This document shows positions 32,641 to 43,990 of a stretch of DNA of 64,000 nt, piece by piece. The DNA is taken from positions 6,737,618-6,801,617 of the forward strand of contig CAUJGJ010000444.1 of assembly GCA_963170055.1 (NCBI GenBank). The letters run 5' to 3'. The position numbers and the translations under genes are program-made. Each line of letters begins with the position of its first letter. Position 1 is the stretch's first letter. Below the pieces are notes generated by a model. It made no database searches. It was not told the DNA's origin and worked only from the letters and a program-made list of their open reading frames with translations. The stretch is from Halisarca cf. caerulea. Its lineage: Eukaryota > Porifera > Demospongiae > Chondrillida > Halisarcidae.

Positions 32641-33788
32641 CAAATGAGAGTTGCTATGGTGACAAAATGGAGATTTTGGTCTGACGTGCTGTGCAAGAAA
32701 ACACTCCAAAACTAAGTAAGATTCTTTGGTTTATTCCCTACCTTCTAACCAAGTTTCAGCTGTTTTACTATCTGGTGCTACTTAGCCTTGCCTCTAATAG
32801 GAGTTTCTGTTGGCCACTTTATTAGTTTGAGGTTTCTTTGTTTACTGTTTTTGTAACCTCAACAAGACCTATCCAGGACATTGCTGCACAGCTCTAAAAC
32901 AGGAAAACGGATCAACTAAACAACAAATGCTGTCCCTTCTGCCAAAATATATACAAAAAAGGTAGGAATACATCCCAAAGCACTGTCCAGAAAGGGGTAG
33001 CAGGGATTACCAGCATTTTTTTATCAGAGAAAACCTTGGCAAAGAAGGTAAAAACCACAAAAACCGCATGTCCTAATTGTGGTAAAAGTTTTCTAAGATT
33101 TGAAACACACTTCAGGAACAGTTCCATGTGTAAAAAGGTCAAATCCATCATTTCGCATGCTTCTGATAATGTACCATCCCCTCATATCTCACACACATCT
33201 GATGCTGTACCAACCTCTCATATCTTACACCCACCTAATGCTGTACCACCCCCTCACCTCTCATGCCCACCCAATGCTGTACCACCCCCCTCACATCTCA
33301 TGCCCACCCAATGCTGTACCACCCCCTCACATCTCATGCCCACCCAATGCTGTACCACCCCCTCACATCTCATGCCCACCCAATGCTGTACCACCCCCTC
33401 ATATCATGTCCACCCAATGCTGTACCACCCTCTCACATCTCATGTCCACCCAATGCTGTACCACTCCCTCACATTTCACACACACCCAATGTCATACCAC
33501 TCCAGTTCCACACCACGTTTACCTGACAGTTTTGTATCATCCACACCCACACCACAACCCATACCAGGTTCAGTCATTATCCAATCACTTAGGCCCGCAT
33601 TCCACCCTAGTTTTCTTCCTCACTCCTCAAATGTACCACCTGGTTTTACCAACAATCCTGCTTCACTTGTAGACCCTATCTCTGTTGTCCGTCCTACATT
33701 ACCATCACACCAGTCCCCCCAGCATGTACATCCAGAACCACCACCACCACCACAGGTGACCACAGTACCAAGGATGAAGCTGCCTTAG
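32638..33788 (+). mobile_element. RLE LINE 5' part: 5' UTR and zinc-finger N-terminus
   Basis: The 5' UTR starts just after (GA)n with AGAGTTGCTATGGTGACAAA and contains GCCACTTTATTAGTTTGAGG, also found before the LINE at 59713. The coding frame 33036-33788 begins MAKKVKTTKTACPNCGKSFL, RFETHFRNSSMCK, a C-x2-C..H..C finger like the N-terminal fingers of R2-group LINEs. A Pro-rich linker follows, made of about eight 35-bp repeats (33200-33480). The copy ends where the CR1-like LINE starts, so RT and endonuclease are absent. Confidence 0.7.
33200..33490 (+). repeat. Coding minisatellite, unit about 35 bp
   Basis: CCCACCCAATGCTGTACCAC followed by CCCCTCACATCTCATG recurs about eight times, giving repeated NAVPPPHISCP-like residues in three frames. 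Confidence 0.9.
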
Positions 33789-33868
33789 ACTGCTGAGGGC
33801 TAGACGGAGGCTGATGACTACCTGAGAAAAGTTGTCGTGCCCTGTGTGCTAATCAGCATGTCAAGAAA

Positions 33869-34678
33869 ATGGCAGAGTCCAGCCCCACAAAGACCAAAGG
33901 TCAGGTCAAAGGATGTGGCAACCACAAAACCAAACAGTTCAACTGTGAAATATGTGAGAAAACCATTATAGATAAACATCCTGGTGAGGAAGCTGTTCTT
34001 TGCAAAGGTTCCTGTCAGTCATGGTTACATAGGCGTTGTGCTGGCCTTCCCACTAAGCACTTTAAACTATTGTCTGACTCTAGTGAGCCTTTCAGGTGCT
34101 ATATCTGTTGTCAGAAATCATTTCGTGAAGAACTCCAGCAACTTCATGCCAAAGTCTCAAATCTCGAAACCAAATTGCTGTCCTCAATACCCAAACAGAA
34201 TGATATCACCACCGCCCAACAGCAGATCCAACAACCGAGTCCAGTATTACCTAACATAACAACAGCGGCAAACAATCCATCCCTCCCACCACAGCAACCA
34301 ATAGATCTTGAACAGCCTACTACTCCACGAGTAAAGCAAACCTACTCTAACGCCATCAGCAAAAACGTAAACGTAGTAATGTATGGCGTAGCAGAAAACC
34401 CAAAAGGGACCCCCCAATCCGACAGGATCGAGCATGACCTCACTAAGAAAATCTGTCCCTCCATCTCAAGTGATCCAATTGTAGATTGCCAGTGACTTGG
34501 AAGTTACACTGAGTCAAAAACTTGTCCCAACCTTGTACGTTTTGCTCGTGCCTTAGATGTGACAAAAGTCATGTCCAACAGAAAAAAGCCATCAGATATA
34601 CCTGGAATCTCAATCAAGCCCCAAATGTCAGCTCATGAACTCAATATCGAATCAATCCTTCTCGATCTTTTCTAAACT
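33869..34678 (+). pseudogene. LINE ORF1 protein with PHD finger
   Basis: MAESSPTKTKGQ opens a frame with FNCEICEKTI, CKGSCQSWLHRRCAGL and FRCYICCQ, a Cys4-His-Cys3 PHD finger at about residues 25-80. A coiled coil (EELQQLHAKVSNLETKLLSS) and an RRM-like strand (NVNVVMYGVAEN) follow. A TGA at 34494 interrupts; the frame then goes on (TCPNLVRFARALDVTKVMSN) to about 34675. PHD-finger ORF1 proteins occur in CR1 LINEs of marine invertebrates, where they may bind nucleic acid or chromatin. Confidence 0.7.
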
Positions 34679-34919
34679 CAGGTACTCAATCTAAAGAAAT
34701 CAAAATGAACACGGCAAAGGGAGAGCTGCTAGTCAACAACTCCCTACACGGCAGAGTAAATAGGCAGACAAACACATTCGTGTATACTACATACTTGCCC
34801 TCACATGATTGCGATGTCAATACTCCAGAAAGTGACTCAGAATCTGATTCTCGATCTGATGTCCAACCTGACCCATCATGATCATGATGGAGCCTCCTTC
34901 AAGAACTGACTCCCAAATT

Positions 34920-35727
34920 ATGGCTCCCACATACATATAGGTCTCTGGAACGTTTGCAGCATTTGTAACAAACTCAATTTTATACAATTCCTCGCATACT
35001 CAAAATCATTGGACATTGTGTGCATCACTGAATCTTGGCTCTCAGACAAATTCAATGACAACGAAATACTACCAAATAACTACACACTCTATCGACGTGA
35101 TTGTGGATCACACGGTGGAGGTGTATTCATTGCTGTATCTGCAAATCTTCACTCAATCATTTTTCACCAGTCACCCAACATCGAACTTATCATAATTGAA
35201 ATACTGAACATCACCAGTCACGATCGTCTTTTCATCTGTTGCACCTATATCCCACCAAATAGCATGGAGGCCTGCCTCCCGGAACTGATATCAAGTCTTG
35301 ATCTAATACCTCAAGGTGCTGACATCATTCTCCTATGTGACTTCAATTCTCCTGACATTGACTGGTCCTCGTGTACCGCTGCGTCCCACAGTAGCTCCAA
35401 TTTCTGCGACTACATAATCAATAAAAACCTGATCCAATTAGTCTCAGCACCAACACACATCCATGGAAACTGTCTTGATCTCATGTTTACAAACAACAAT
35501 GACATTATCATCAATGTAACAGTTGACCCTGTTTCTTGCAGTAACAAGTCTGATCACCACCTCCTCATTCTAGATATCTATAAACACCACACTAGACACA
35601 GCAAAGTCAATGCAAATTAGCCTACTCAAAAGCTAACTTTACAGAAATTCGTAAAGCCATCCACTTTCATTTCTCTACTGTTCCCCAACCCTATCAAATG
35701 GACTTTAAACAAGTATGGTCACTAGCA
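34920..35727 (+). pseudogene. LINE ORF2: EEP-type endonuclease
   Basis: Beginning ...HIGLWNVCSICNKLNFIQFL, with DIVCITESWLSD (catalytic Glu), RRDCGSHGGGVFIAVS, LLCDFNSPDIDW and SNKSDHHLLILDI (catalytic Asp-His), this is an apurinic-like endonuclease domain. A stop at 35618 precedes X copy 3. The domain is otherwise intact. Confidence 0.75.
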
Positions 35728-35975
35728 AACAAGTAATTCGAGTTAAAAACTCGTGGGGGCTGCCGCCCCACACACTCGAATCACTTGCAAAGCATTGGAG
35801 TGCAAGTGCACAGCTGAACATTCATTGAACATACTGTTTATTGTAACTGGACGATTGTTTTGAAAATAATTGCCATATTTGGCAATTGTTTTCAAAACAA
35901 TTCCTATAACTCATTCCTGTATAAATTCATACTTCTCTATTACTATTCTCTATTGTAAGACTTTTCTTCAAATCC

Positions 35976-36006
<31 letters not shown>

Positions 36007-36076
36007 CGGACGAGCGTTACACACTGGAAGTCCAAATGAAAACAATATAGGGGCTGCCTGCGGCAGCCCCTAAAAA
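35728..36076 (+). mobile_element. Hairpin-ended element, subfamily X, copy 3 (most complete)
   Basis: AACAAGTAATTCGAG with CGAGTTAAAAACTCG and GGGGGCTGCCGCCCC hairpins, the internal ATTGCCATATTTGGCAAT palindrome, (TA)n at 35979-36006, then ATCGGACGAGCGTTACACAC, AACAATATAGGGG and a terminal GGGGCTGCCTGCGGCAGCCCC hairpin plus TAAAAA. Deleting it rejoins the LINE frame (..SLAN / NAISNACDRYTPS..), with at most 2 bp of target duplication. Confidence 0.85.
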
Positions 36077-38430
36077 TGCAATAAGCAATGCATGTGATAG
36101 ATATACTCCTTCCTTCAAAGTTCCCCATCACAGCTCTCCGAAATGGTTCAATAAAGAAATTCACCACACAATCAACCGCATCAAATCTACCCAGCGTAGC
36201 CTACAGCACAAACCAACCGAACAAAAGAAAACAAAACTACAACACTTGGAAGAATTCTCCAAGTCACAAACAGATTCAGCCAAACACTCCTATGTTCAAA
36301 TCTTATTTCCTCAGAGCCACAACCACAAGCTTCTTTTCCGCCACCTCAAATTGCTCTCCTCAAAACACACCTCTCCCCCAGCAATTATCTGCAACTCGCA
36401 AATCCTTCACAGGCCACTGGATATCGCTACAGCATTCAACGAGTATTTTCATTCTGTCTTCACTCAAAGTAACTACACGCTTCCACCACTTCATCTTCTC
36501 CCCAGTCTGCGTAACCAGTTGCATTCAATCACCATTGACCCACACGATGTTCTTATTGCTCTATCACTCATAGATCCCTCTAAAGCTCAAGGCTGTGACA
36601 ATTTACACCCACTTGTCATCCGCAACTGTGCTCACTCACTCCACATCCCCATGTGCAATCTATTTAACCAATCATTACAAACTCAAGTAATTCCTACAGA
36701 GTGGAAAATTCACAAAATTTGCCCAGTCCACAAGTCTGGGTCCCCATGCGTACTATCAAACTACAGACCCATATCCTTACTATGCATCCTCTCCAAGGTC
36801 CTTGAGACCCTAATCTACAAGAACATCATTGACTTCATCCAGCCCACTATTTCCAGAGTTCAATATGGTTTCATGAAAAATCGATCTTGCCTATCTCAAT
36901 TACTTGTATCCTACTCCGAAGTGTCCGACTCTATAGACCAAGGTAGAATGTTCGATATGGTATTCTTTGACTTCAGAAAAGCTTTTTGGGCCGCCGGAAG
37001 GCGGCCCTATATTGCTTTTACTTTCACCGGAAGTGTCCGGAACGTCCGGAACGATGTCTATATATATATATATGTCAACAACATGGCGGACGCGAAGTCG
37101 GTACGAAATCTTTCGGCTATATTTTGGTAAAATTCATTCGTTCGCTTCTGATTTTATCAGCAAAGAGTCTTTTTGACCAGAAGAGTTCTTTGAAGACGAT
37201 TTCCAAGCGATTCGAGTTTTCAGGGCCGTGGGCGGCCCACGAGTTTTTTAAACTCGAATCGCTTGTTACACTGTGCCACACCAATAACTACTTTCCAAGC
37301 TCTGGATGATAGGTATCACGGGGCCTCTTTGGTTTTGGTTTAGGGATTACCTGACCCATAGACAACACTACGTACACTTCAATGGTGCCTCTTCTTCTCT
37401 ACTTCCTGTGATAAGTGGTGTCCCACAGGGGAGTGTCCCAGGTCCGCTCCTCTTCCTCATTTATGTAAATGACATCCCATCCATCGCGCTCAATTCATCA
37501 ATATATATGTTTGCTGACGATACAAAATTCTCCAAATCTATATCACAATTTAATGACACTGCACAACTACAATCTGACATCAACTCACTAGCAAATTGGT
37601 GCCGCCAGTGGGGATTGTCACTCAACCTCCAAAAATGTACATGCCTTCGATTCTCACTGAATCCAAATTGCCCCTCTCCCTCTTACACCATCAACGGTGT
37701 CAACATAGCATTAGTAGTAGACCAGCGTGACCTTGGTGTCACAGCCAGCCACGATCTGTCCTGGAGAACACACTATTCGAAGATCTGCCTCAAAGCATAC
37801 CATACCCTCCATTTCATCCGCAGATCCATCTCTACTTCCTGCCCCATTCCACTCAAACGATCACTATACACCTCCCTTATAAGATCTCAGCTGATGTATT
37901 GCTCGCAATTGCGGCGACCCCGTCTCATCAAGGACATAATCCGAATTGAATCAGTTCAACGTAGATCAACTAAATTCATCCTATCTTATGCCCCAATTAA
38001 CTACAAAGACAGACTGATTCAACTTCAGATTCTTCCTTTAATGTATATGTATGGAATTCAAGATATCCTATTCCTAGTCAAAAACTTCCAATCGCCCCAG
38101 AACCTTGACATCCTGAAATTCATCTCTTTCTCAACTACCAATACGAGATCTGGCACAAAATTAAAACTGAGGCAAAAGCTCACCAGAACATCTGCTACCA
38201 GACATTCCTACTTTAACCGGGTTGTCAATCTCTGGAATTTGCTCCCAGCAAAAGACATCTACTTACCACTCAACTCGATCTAACAAAAACTGCATGATCT
38301 ATTTTGGAACAATTTCCTCGCAACATCTGATCCTGACAACCCATACACCTATCATTACTACTGTCCATGCTCACAGTGTGTCATTTGGAACCTCGTTTCA
38401 CACCCCAGCCATACATGACAAAGTAGTGTA
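36077..38430 (+). pseudogene. LINE ORF2: reverse transcriptase and C-terminus
   Basis: After X copy 3 the frame continues DRYTPSFKVPHHSSPKWFNK, then VLSNYRPISLLCILSKVLE, VFFDFRKAF with the first catalytic Asp, where Y copy 3 intervenes. After 37267 come WMIGITGPLWFWFRDYLT, GVPQGSVPGPLLFLIYVND, MFADDTKFSKS with the FADD motif, and RDLGVTASHDLSW. The tail NPYTYHYYCPCSQC follows. Frameshifts lie near 36245 and 38283 and a stop lies near 37285. Confidence 0.75.
36983..37267 (-). mobile_element. Hairpin-ended element, subfamily Y, copy 3
   Basis: It sits inside the RT codons after ...FFDFRKAF and before TVPHQ. It keeps both ends, the (TA)n and the CAACATGGCGGACGC core. The LINE reading context gives the insertion boundaries almost to the base. 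Confidence 0.9.
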
Positions 38431-38703
38431 CTCAGTCCAGTGCTATTTGTTATTTACTTGTTCACTGTGGCTTCTGTTTTTTTTTGCTTGTGTAAAAATT
38501 TTTTGTCTGACACACAGCATGCACTTTAATTTCTCACACGCTGCATAACTTCTTTCATTTTTCATTTTTCTTTTGTGTAACTTATGATGGGCCCACAACC
38601 ATACATTTTGATTATATGCAACGTTTCCCCATGACATGTATTCTTTGCTGTAATCTCTCAACTTCAAATTAATCCACAATATCCATGAGTGCTTCCACCC
38701 CAA

Positions 38704-38997
38704 TTTTTGGGCCGCCGGAAGGCGGCCCTATATTGTTTTTACTTTCACCGGAAGTGTCCGGAACGATGTCTATATATATATATGTCAACAACATGGCGGA
38801 CGCGAAGTCAGTACGTAATCTTTTGGCTATATTTCAGTAAAATTCATTCGTTTGCTCCTGATTTTATCAGCGAAGAGTCTTTTCGACCAGAAGAGTTCTT
38901 CGAAGTATTGTTTTAGTCAATAATGACGATTTCCAAGCGATTCGAGTTTCCAGGGCTGTAGGCGGCCCACGAGTTTTTTAAACTCGAATTGCTTGTT
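38704..38997 (-). mobile_element. Hairpin-ended element, subfamily Y, copy 4
   Basis: In the LINE 3' UTR. It carries an extra segment of about 22 bp near 38904 (GAAGTATTGTTTTAGTCAAT) that is shared with copy 5, defining a sub-subfamily. Confidence 0.85.
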
Positions 38998-39129
38998 GAA
39001 CTCATCCCTCTGGCTGCTTCGTAAGTTGACGCAGACAATCAACCTGTCTTTTCTATCATTACTTTACCGTAACTCACATAGTCCTTACTGGTTGTAAAGC
39101 ATTGATTGATTGATTGATTGAATGAGCTA

Positions 39130-39717
39130 GATGGCAATGGCATGAACCATGTGCTCTGTCTTGGCATCTACTCAGATTTCTCATCCAAGCTGTCAACACC
39201 AGAGCTAGGTGTTGACACAGAGGCATGAGTTGAAGAAGGCGCTAGTTGAGAAGAATGCAGTTAGGAAATGACTGAGACCGGGCGCTTGCGCTTCGGTCTG
39301 AGGTTTGCCTTAGGTCTTAGGTCATAGGTTTCCGGTCACGTGGTGATCCCTATGCGCATGCGCAGCTTAGGTCTTAGGTCTTAGGTATGGGGACACATGG
39401 GCGTTCATTAAGTGCACTATGCACATTCAGTCATAGCGTCGGGTATCAATGGTCATACGTGCGAAGATTTTCAGCTGGATAGTTTTTGTTTCGAAGAAGA
39501 CGAACGTTTACGGGTCATCCGTTCATTAAGCGTGTGCGCATTCCGTCATACGTACGAAGATTTTGGCTTGATAGTTTTGTTTTGAAGAAGACGAACGTTT
39601 GCGGATCATCCGTTCATTAAGTGCGTGCGCATTCAATTGTACGTGAGAAATTTTTGAAGCTTTGATAGTTTTGTTTCTAAGAAGAAGAGAAGCGTTTACG
39701 GGTAGTACATAGCAAGA
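39130..39717 (+). promoter_or_regulatory. Candidate promoter region of the DUF6729-like gene
   Basis: Upstream of the ATG at 39718 are an E-box GTCACGTG (39335-39342), a palindromic NRF1-type site TGCGCATGCGCA (39353-39364) and TTAGGTC heptamers on either side. Three tandem units of about 97-105 bp (from about 39406, 39512 and 39611) then lead to the start codon. Motifs are read by eye; activity is inferred. Confidence 0.4.
39406..39711 (+). repeat. Three tandem units of about 100 bp
   Basis: Each unit has TTCATTAAG..GTGCGCATTC, TACG..CGAAGATTTT, GGATAGTTTTTGTTT, AAGAAGACGAACGTTT and CGGGTCATCCG, in the same order. The last unit ends 7 bp before the ATG. Confidence 0.8.
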
Positions 39718-41274
39718 ATGCCAAGAAAGTCGCACCATTTCCGAGGCATCCACCAGTATTCCGAACAATTGATGGACCTTGCGGAGGGACGGCCAGCGTT
39801 CTATGGTAGAGGCCAAAAACCATCGAACAAGGAAGTACTTGCTGCAATTGTCTCCATTGCAAAGTGCCGTAAGGGATCATTATTTAGGACAGAAGATAAG
39901 TCGTGTTCGTGCGGTTGGCATACCAAAGCGGCCGCCAGGAAACGAGCGAGGCTGTCTGCTGCATCCGCGACTGCCAGCAACTGAGGGCTATTGGGATTGG
40001 CACCAGATCTTCTCCTGGGAAGCTTGATTTACTCGTTTTTTGCCCATTGAATGGGAGGTGTCCTTATTGCAAGTCGGCTCTAATCACTGCCAACTCAGTT
40101 GGGAAGAACAAATTGTGATATGCTGTCCCTTGGCCGAAGACCATCATTGGCATGGACATGAAATGCAGCAAGTGCAAAAAACATTTCATGACACATGATC
40201 CTTCATATGTGGACACCCTCCCTACAGCAGATCAAGTGAAGCGGGAGTTTGTGGCCGGCAAGGGCAATGGATGTCACATTTCTCTCTTGAGAATGCTCAG
40301 ATCTGGTTTGACCTTTGCTCAAGTGCAGCGATATGTACAAGACGAAGTTCACGAGCACTACCTCCAGTTGAAGGCCAAGTACATTGAGCTCTGGGACAAA
40401 GTATGTATTGTATAATTTGTATACCGTTACCTTCGATATTTTCATGTATCATCTTATATTGTTCTATATATGTAGGTAGATGTTCTCCGTGGTATTGGCA
40501 AGAGAAATGTAGCTCCACGTGACGGCTTTCCTCCTTCCCAGCACATTTCGTACCCTGCAGACCACACATTACAACCATGTTTGTTCGTGACTATTGGGAC
40601 AACAAGGCTCATATATTGCGTGAGTTGCGCACATATGTGAGTAGTCACAGTCTGGCAGTTGACCACCAGCGGAAAGTGGTCAAGCGCACCATCAGTGGTG
40701 AAGTTGTGGGCCAAGGTGGACAAACCTTTCACTATATGTGGGGACTTTGGGGTAATTCTTGGAGTGTATGTGGTCCCAGATACATTACTCTCCTGGACGC
40801 AGTAGGCAATGTCGGAGATCATTGATCGGCATACATCAGTTGGAGTAGAGGTACCCCAGTTTATGTACAGGGACTGTGGGTGCTGCGGTGGGAAGCCAGG
40901 TTCACGCTCAACAGGTGATTCCGGAACAAGTGTTGGTTCCTTGTGGCGATCAGTTTTCTCAGTTAAGCTTGATGCCATGCACCTGATGCTTAGAATTGGA
41001 AGGGAAATTAATGCCGAGCACCCTAGACGGAAGAAGTTCTTAACTGATCTGAGTCGCGCCATCTTTGTGCAACATGAAGAAGATCTTAAGGAATTGATGG
41101 AGGCACGCACAGCTGCCAGGCTTGATGGACCACCAACATGCACTGAGAGGGTCAAGTACATCTGCCGTGTAGTTGGGGATCCAGAGAGTGTTGCTAGACG
41201 GAACGGATGTTACTGGTATTGAAGGCCCACAGAGAGCTTGACCTCCAGTGCTGGTCACAGACAATGACTGCAGG

Positions 41275-41762
41275 TATGGGGTGCTGTTTGTAAAAAAAAT
41301 TCAATAATGTGCAGAATGTTGATATTTGTGTTCATTCGTGGATATATAATATACATCTGTGGATATACCGTATACTGGGAAAGTTTTTTCGCGAAAATTG
41401 TGAAATCTAGGAATTCACTAAAGTTTTACTCTGCGAAACTTTCCTGGTATATGGTATAATATACATCCGTGGATATATAATATACATCCGTGGATACATA
41501 AATTAATATACATCCATGGATATATATTTAATTTTATATCATCATGTGATGTCATGTGATCAAGATTCATGCTGTCACATGGTGTCATGTGATCACTCTT
41601 TGGGTGCCATATTAGCAGGCAGTAAATTACATAGGAATGTCCACGTATGTATATTATATACCTATCCATAGATGTATATTATATATCCACGGATAAACAC
41701 AAATATCAACATTCTGTATATGGAAGCACAATATTGAATATTTTTACAAACGGCACCCCATA
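41275..41762. mobile_element. Introner-like inverted-repeat element
   Basis: Ends TATGGGGTGC...GCACCCCATA with inverted arms of about 90-100 bp (GAATGTTGATATTTGTGTT in both). It is flanked by a 6-bp direct repeat TGCAGG at 41269-41274 and 41763-41768. The donor GT uses the last G of the left repeat plus the first T of the element, and the acceptor AG lies in the right repeat. Splicing 41274-41767 leaves ...ACT GCA GGC ATG GCA..., the uninterrupted sequence. Confidence 0.75.
41364..41459. mobile_element. 96-bp MITE nested in the intron element
   Basis: TATACCGTATACTGGGAAAG on the left and, reversed, TATACCATATACCAGGAAAG on the right, with CGCGAAAA inside. Flanked by TA-rich sequence. Confidence 0.6.
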
Positions 41763-42689
41763 TGCAGGCATGGCAGTGGACAACATCACTGTTGCTGATG
41801 TTGCATACCCACTCGTCACAACGAGGGTGGCGAGTGTCTTTCAGCAGCAACTCATCCATGTCCGCAATGGCTGCATTTCAGATGACCCTCACCATCTGCC
41901 TTATGCAAAAGTGGGCACAGTTAACTTACACATGACCGGTCATCACTTGAGCCACTATCAGTCCCTGCGAGGCACAAGCAAAGTAGAAGCAGTGCATTCA
42001 GTGCTTGATAGGACATTTTACTCACAACGTGGCATTGGTGCGGAAGTGTTTGATGCACGGTTGGGGTGGTGGATAATTGGCTACAATCGCCGTCGCATGC
42101 GTGCACATGGAAAGTTGGTTCCTCCAGACAGCATGACTCCAAAGGTATGCATGTGTACAAGGTTTAGTTTCGTTATTGTACTTTAAATTGAATTTGCATT
42201 TTTATTTTACATTTGTGAACACTACGTTGCACATGGCCTATGCACTGACTTTCCTGATTGGTCTATAGCTGCGGTAGGTTCTGAGAGTGATGTGAAGATA
42301 GGCTACGACTATGGGAGGCTTGTGACTGGCAAAAAGCAGCAGATTGAGCTCATTGAGGAGGCAGAGACCACTGATGTTGATGAGGTAGTGCCTGACCCTC
42401 TGGGGAGAGAACAATGGTGGCAACATCAGTTGAGGTATTTGCTTATATTTTTTGTTTCTGATTGCTCTAATACATTTTATGGAACATAGATAATATTCAG
42501 CCTGTTTTGTGTTTAAATTTCCTGTTTGTTTGCCTTCAGGCACTGGAGGAGCTCGGTCTGAATGAGGCTGATTTGGTAGATGATGTGCCATCCATGTTTC
42601 AGTCATTACCTGAGGAACATAACTTGCTTCCCTTGGAAGCTGAGTGTGTTCCTCCTAATGTCATAGAACCTGACGAAGAGACCATGGAT

Positions 42690-42980
42690 GGTAAGCTACT
42701 ATTGTTTTCTTAAACAACAACAAATAGTGAGTAATGTACCTTGTTTATTTTTTTATTATCTACATAGTTGATGCCGCCGATGATACTCCTTTCCCGGAGT
42801 CCACACCTGGACTGACTGATACCTCCAACAATGAGGAGGAGGTTACCACAGATGGTAAGTGACTTGCAGTTTTTTGAACAGCATTACTAGTGAGTAATCC
42901 ACCTGCATTTTTTAATTTATAGTTGATGCCACCAATGTTCATGGCTGGAAGGATGCTCCTCTCCCAGAGTCCACACCTGG
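42690..42980 (+). repeat. Tandem intron-exon duplication
   Basis: Donor GATGGTAAG, an intron with TAGTGAGTAAT, acceptor TAG and exon start TTGATGCC.CC.ATG with CCGGAGTCCACACCTGGAC occur twice (exons 42768-42854 and from 42923). The encoded peptides are alike (VDAADDTPFPESTPG; VDATNVHGWKDAPLPESTPG). Confidence 0.75.
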
Positions 42981-43380
42981 ACATCGGCGAAATGTTTCAC
43001 GGCTTTGAACGTTGGGAGGAGACTCTACTTGTGTTCCTCCCAATTTCAACACCACCATGTTGTCGGTGTGGGAAGGATTGTGGCACTCCATGCCCCAGGG
43101 TGGGAAAACTGGCACCATCGTGAGCAACCTTCTTGAACGTTACAACGAGCATTGTTTGGCAGAGAGGAGACAGCCACGGGAGGCAAATGAGAGTCCTGCA
43201 GCCCTTCTCCCAGTTTCCTTTGCTCAGGCAAAGGATTGGTTGCTAAAGCAACAAAAGCACCAATCTTTGGCACTCCAGATGGGTGCTGTAAATGAGGATG
43301 CACGGGAGGTTGTAACGGAACTGAATCGCTGTCTGGCTGACCATCCACCATCTGGAAAGAACCGCTACCTCAGTTCGTAG

Positions 43381-43990
43381 AATCTCTGCTGAAACACATT
43401 CAGCTACGGACGCGTTACCCCCGGCGACCCACTCGACGTGACGATTGGTGTATTTGTTCGAAACGAATCTATTCGAGCCCAATCACCTATCGTTTCGACT
43501 ACTATGTTACCGGCACGCCCGGGCACGCCATTCCTATAACCAATGACATAAGCTCCCTCATTAACTCCGTTTACGTCCGTAAACTCCACTTAATGAGGTT
43601 CACTTACGTAGTCAGCTGATCTGCACAATTGCACTTTCCTCTTTCGCCGCTCCCCTCCCGTTGGATCCGATCGCCACCCCTCCCCCCAGTGAAACCTTCG
43701 GTTGTTAGATCAGCCATGCCGCAGGGTTCTCATCCCATGACTGGCGGTCGGCTGGGACGTAATCGGCAGACCTCCCCCTCGCCACGTGGTTTGGGGAAGC
43801 CATGCTTCTTCCACAATGACAGCCGCAGCTGGAAATACCCAAACCACACGACCGTCCGAAGCCCGGAAGCAACCCTGAACAGAAACCTCAAAACCTTTGG
43901 CAGCTTGACCCCTTGGACGTAATCATTGTAGCAGACACCTACACAGCGACCACCAGTGAGTCTCTACTTGTGTATTGTGCCCCCCCCCCC
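43381..43990 (+). other. Mixed sequence with a small gag-like frame
   Basis: 43711-43922 encodes MPQGSHPMTGGRLG, PSPRGLGKPCFFHNDSRSW and 35 more residues. The CFFHN-like pattern recalls gag C-termini of LTR retrotransposons, but this is weak. C-runs occur at 43981 and 44051. The boundary of the DIRS-like element lies somewhere here. Confidence 0.3.

Larger units (their letters stand above)
33790..39121 (+). mobile_element. CR1/L2-like LINE, nearly full length, three insertions
   Basis: It comprises ORF1 with PHD finger (33869), EEP endonuclease (about 34930-35620), RT (36077-38430), a 3' UTR and a terminal TTGATTGATTGATTG tail at about 39105-39121, the short tandem tail typical of CR1/L2 LINEs. 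It is interrupted by X copy 3 (35728-36076), Y copy 3 (36983-37267) and, in the 3' UTR, Y copy 4 (38704-38997). Without these it would be about 4.4 kb. Confidence 0.75.
39718..43380 (+). pseudogene. DUF6729-like transposase-derived gene, multi-exon
   Basis: The N-terminus is MPRKSHHFRGIHQYSEQLMD. Two Cys pairs (GRCPYCKS; MKCSKCKKHF) form a zinc-binding region. An RNase H-like core follows: SLAVDHQRKVVKRTI, QFMYRDCGCCGGK, FSVKLDAMHLMLRIGRE and, after the intron at 41274-41767, RGTSKVEAVHSVLDRTFYS with a likely catalytic Glu. This order resembles DUF6729 proteins, probably DDE-derived. Likely introns are 40401-40474, 41274-41767, 42145-42268, and between 42435 and 42922. A TGA at about 40117 and frameshifts near 39960, 40575, 40810 and 41205 indicate decay. 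The C-terminal exon ends at 43380, and the final exons seem to lie at 50103-50583. Confidence 0.6.

Noticed and set aside
31918..32715. Glu-Arg or Leu-Ser repeat proteins
   Set aside because: Translation of (GA)n microsatellites.
35728..36076. Classical Helitron
   Set aside because: The terminal hairpin precedes CTAAAAA, which recalls CTRR, but there is no 5' TC and the hairpin sits at the very end instead of about 10 bp inside.
43711..43922. Confident gag gene of an LTR element
   Set aside because: Only one weak CFFHN-like pattern is visible and no LTR, protease or RT lies in phase nearby.
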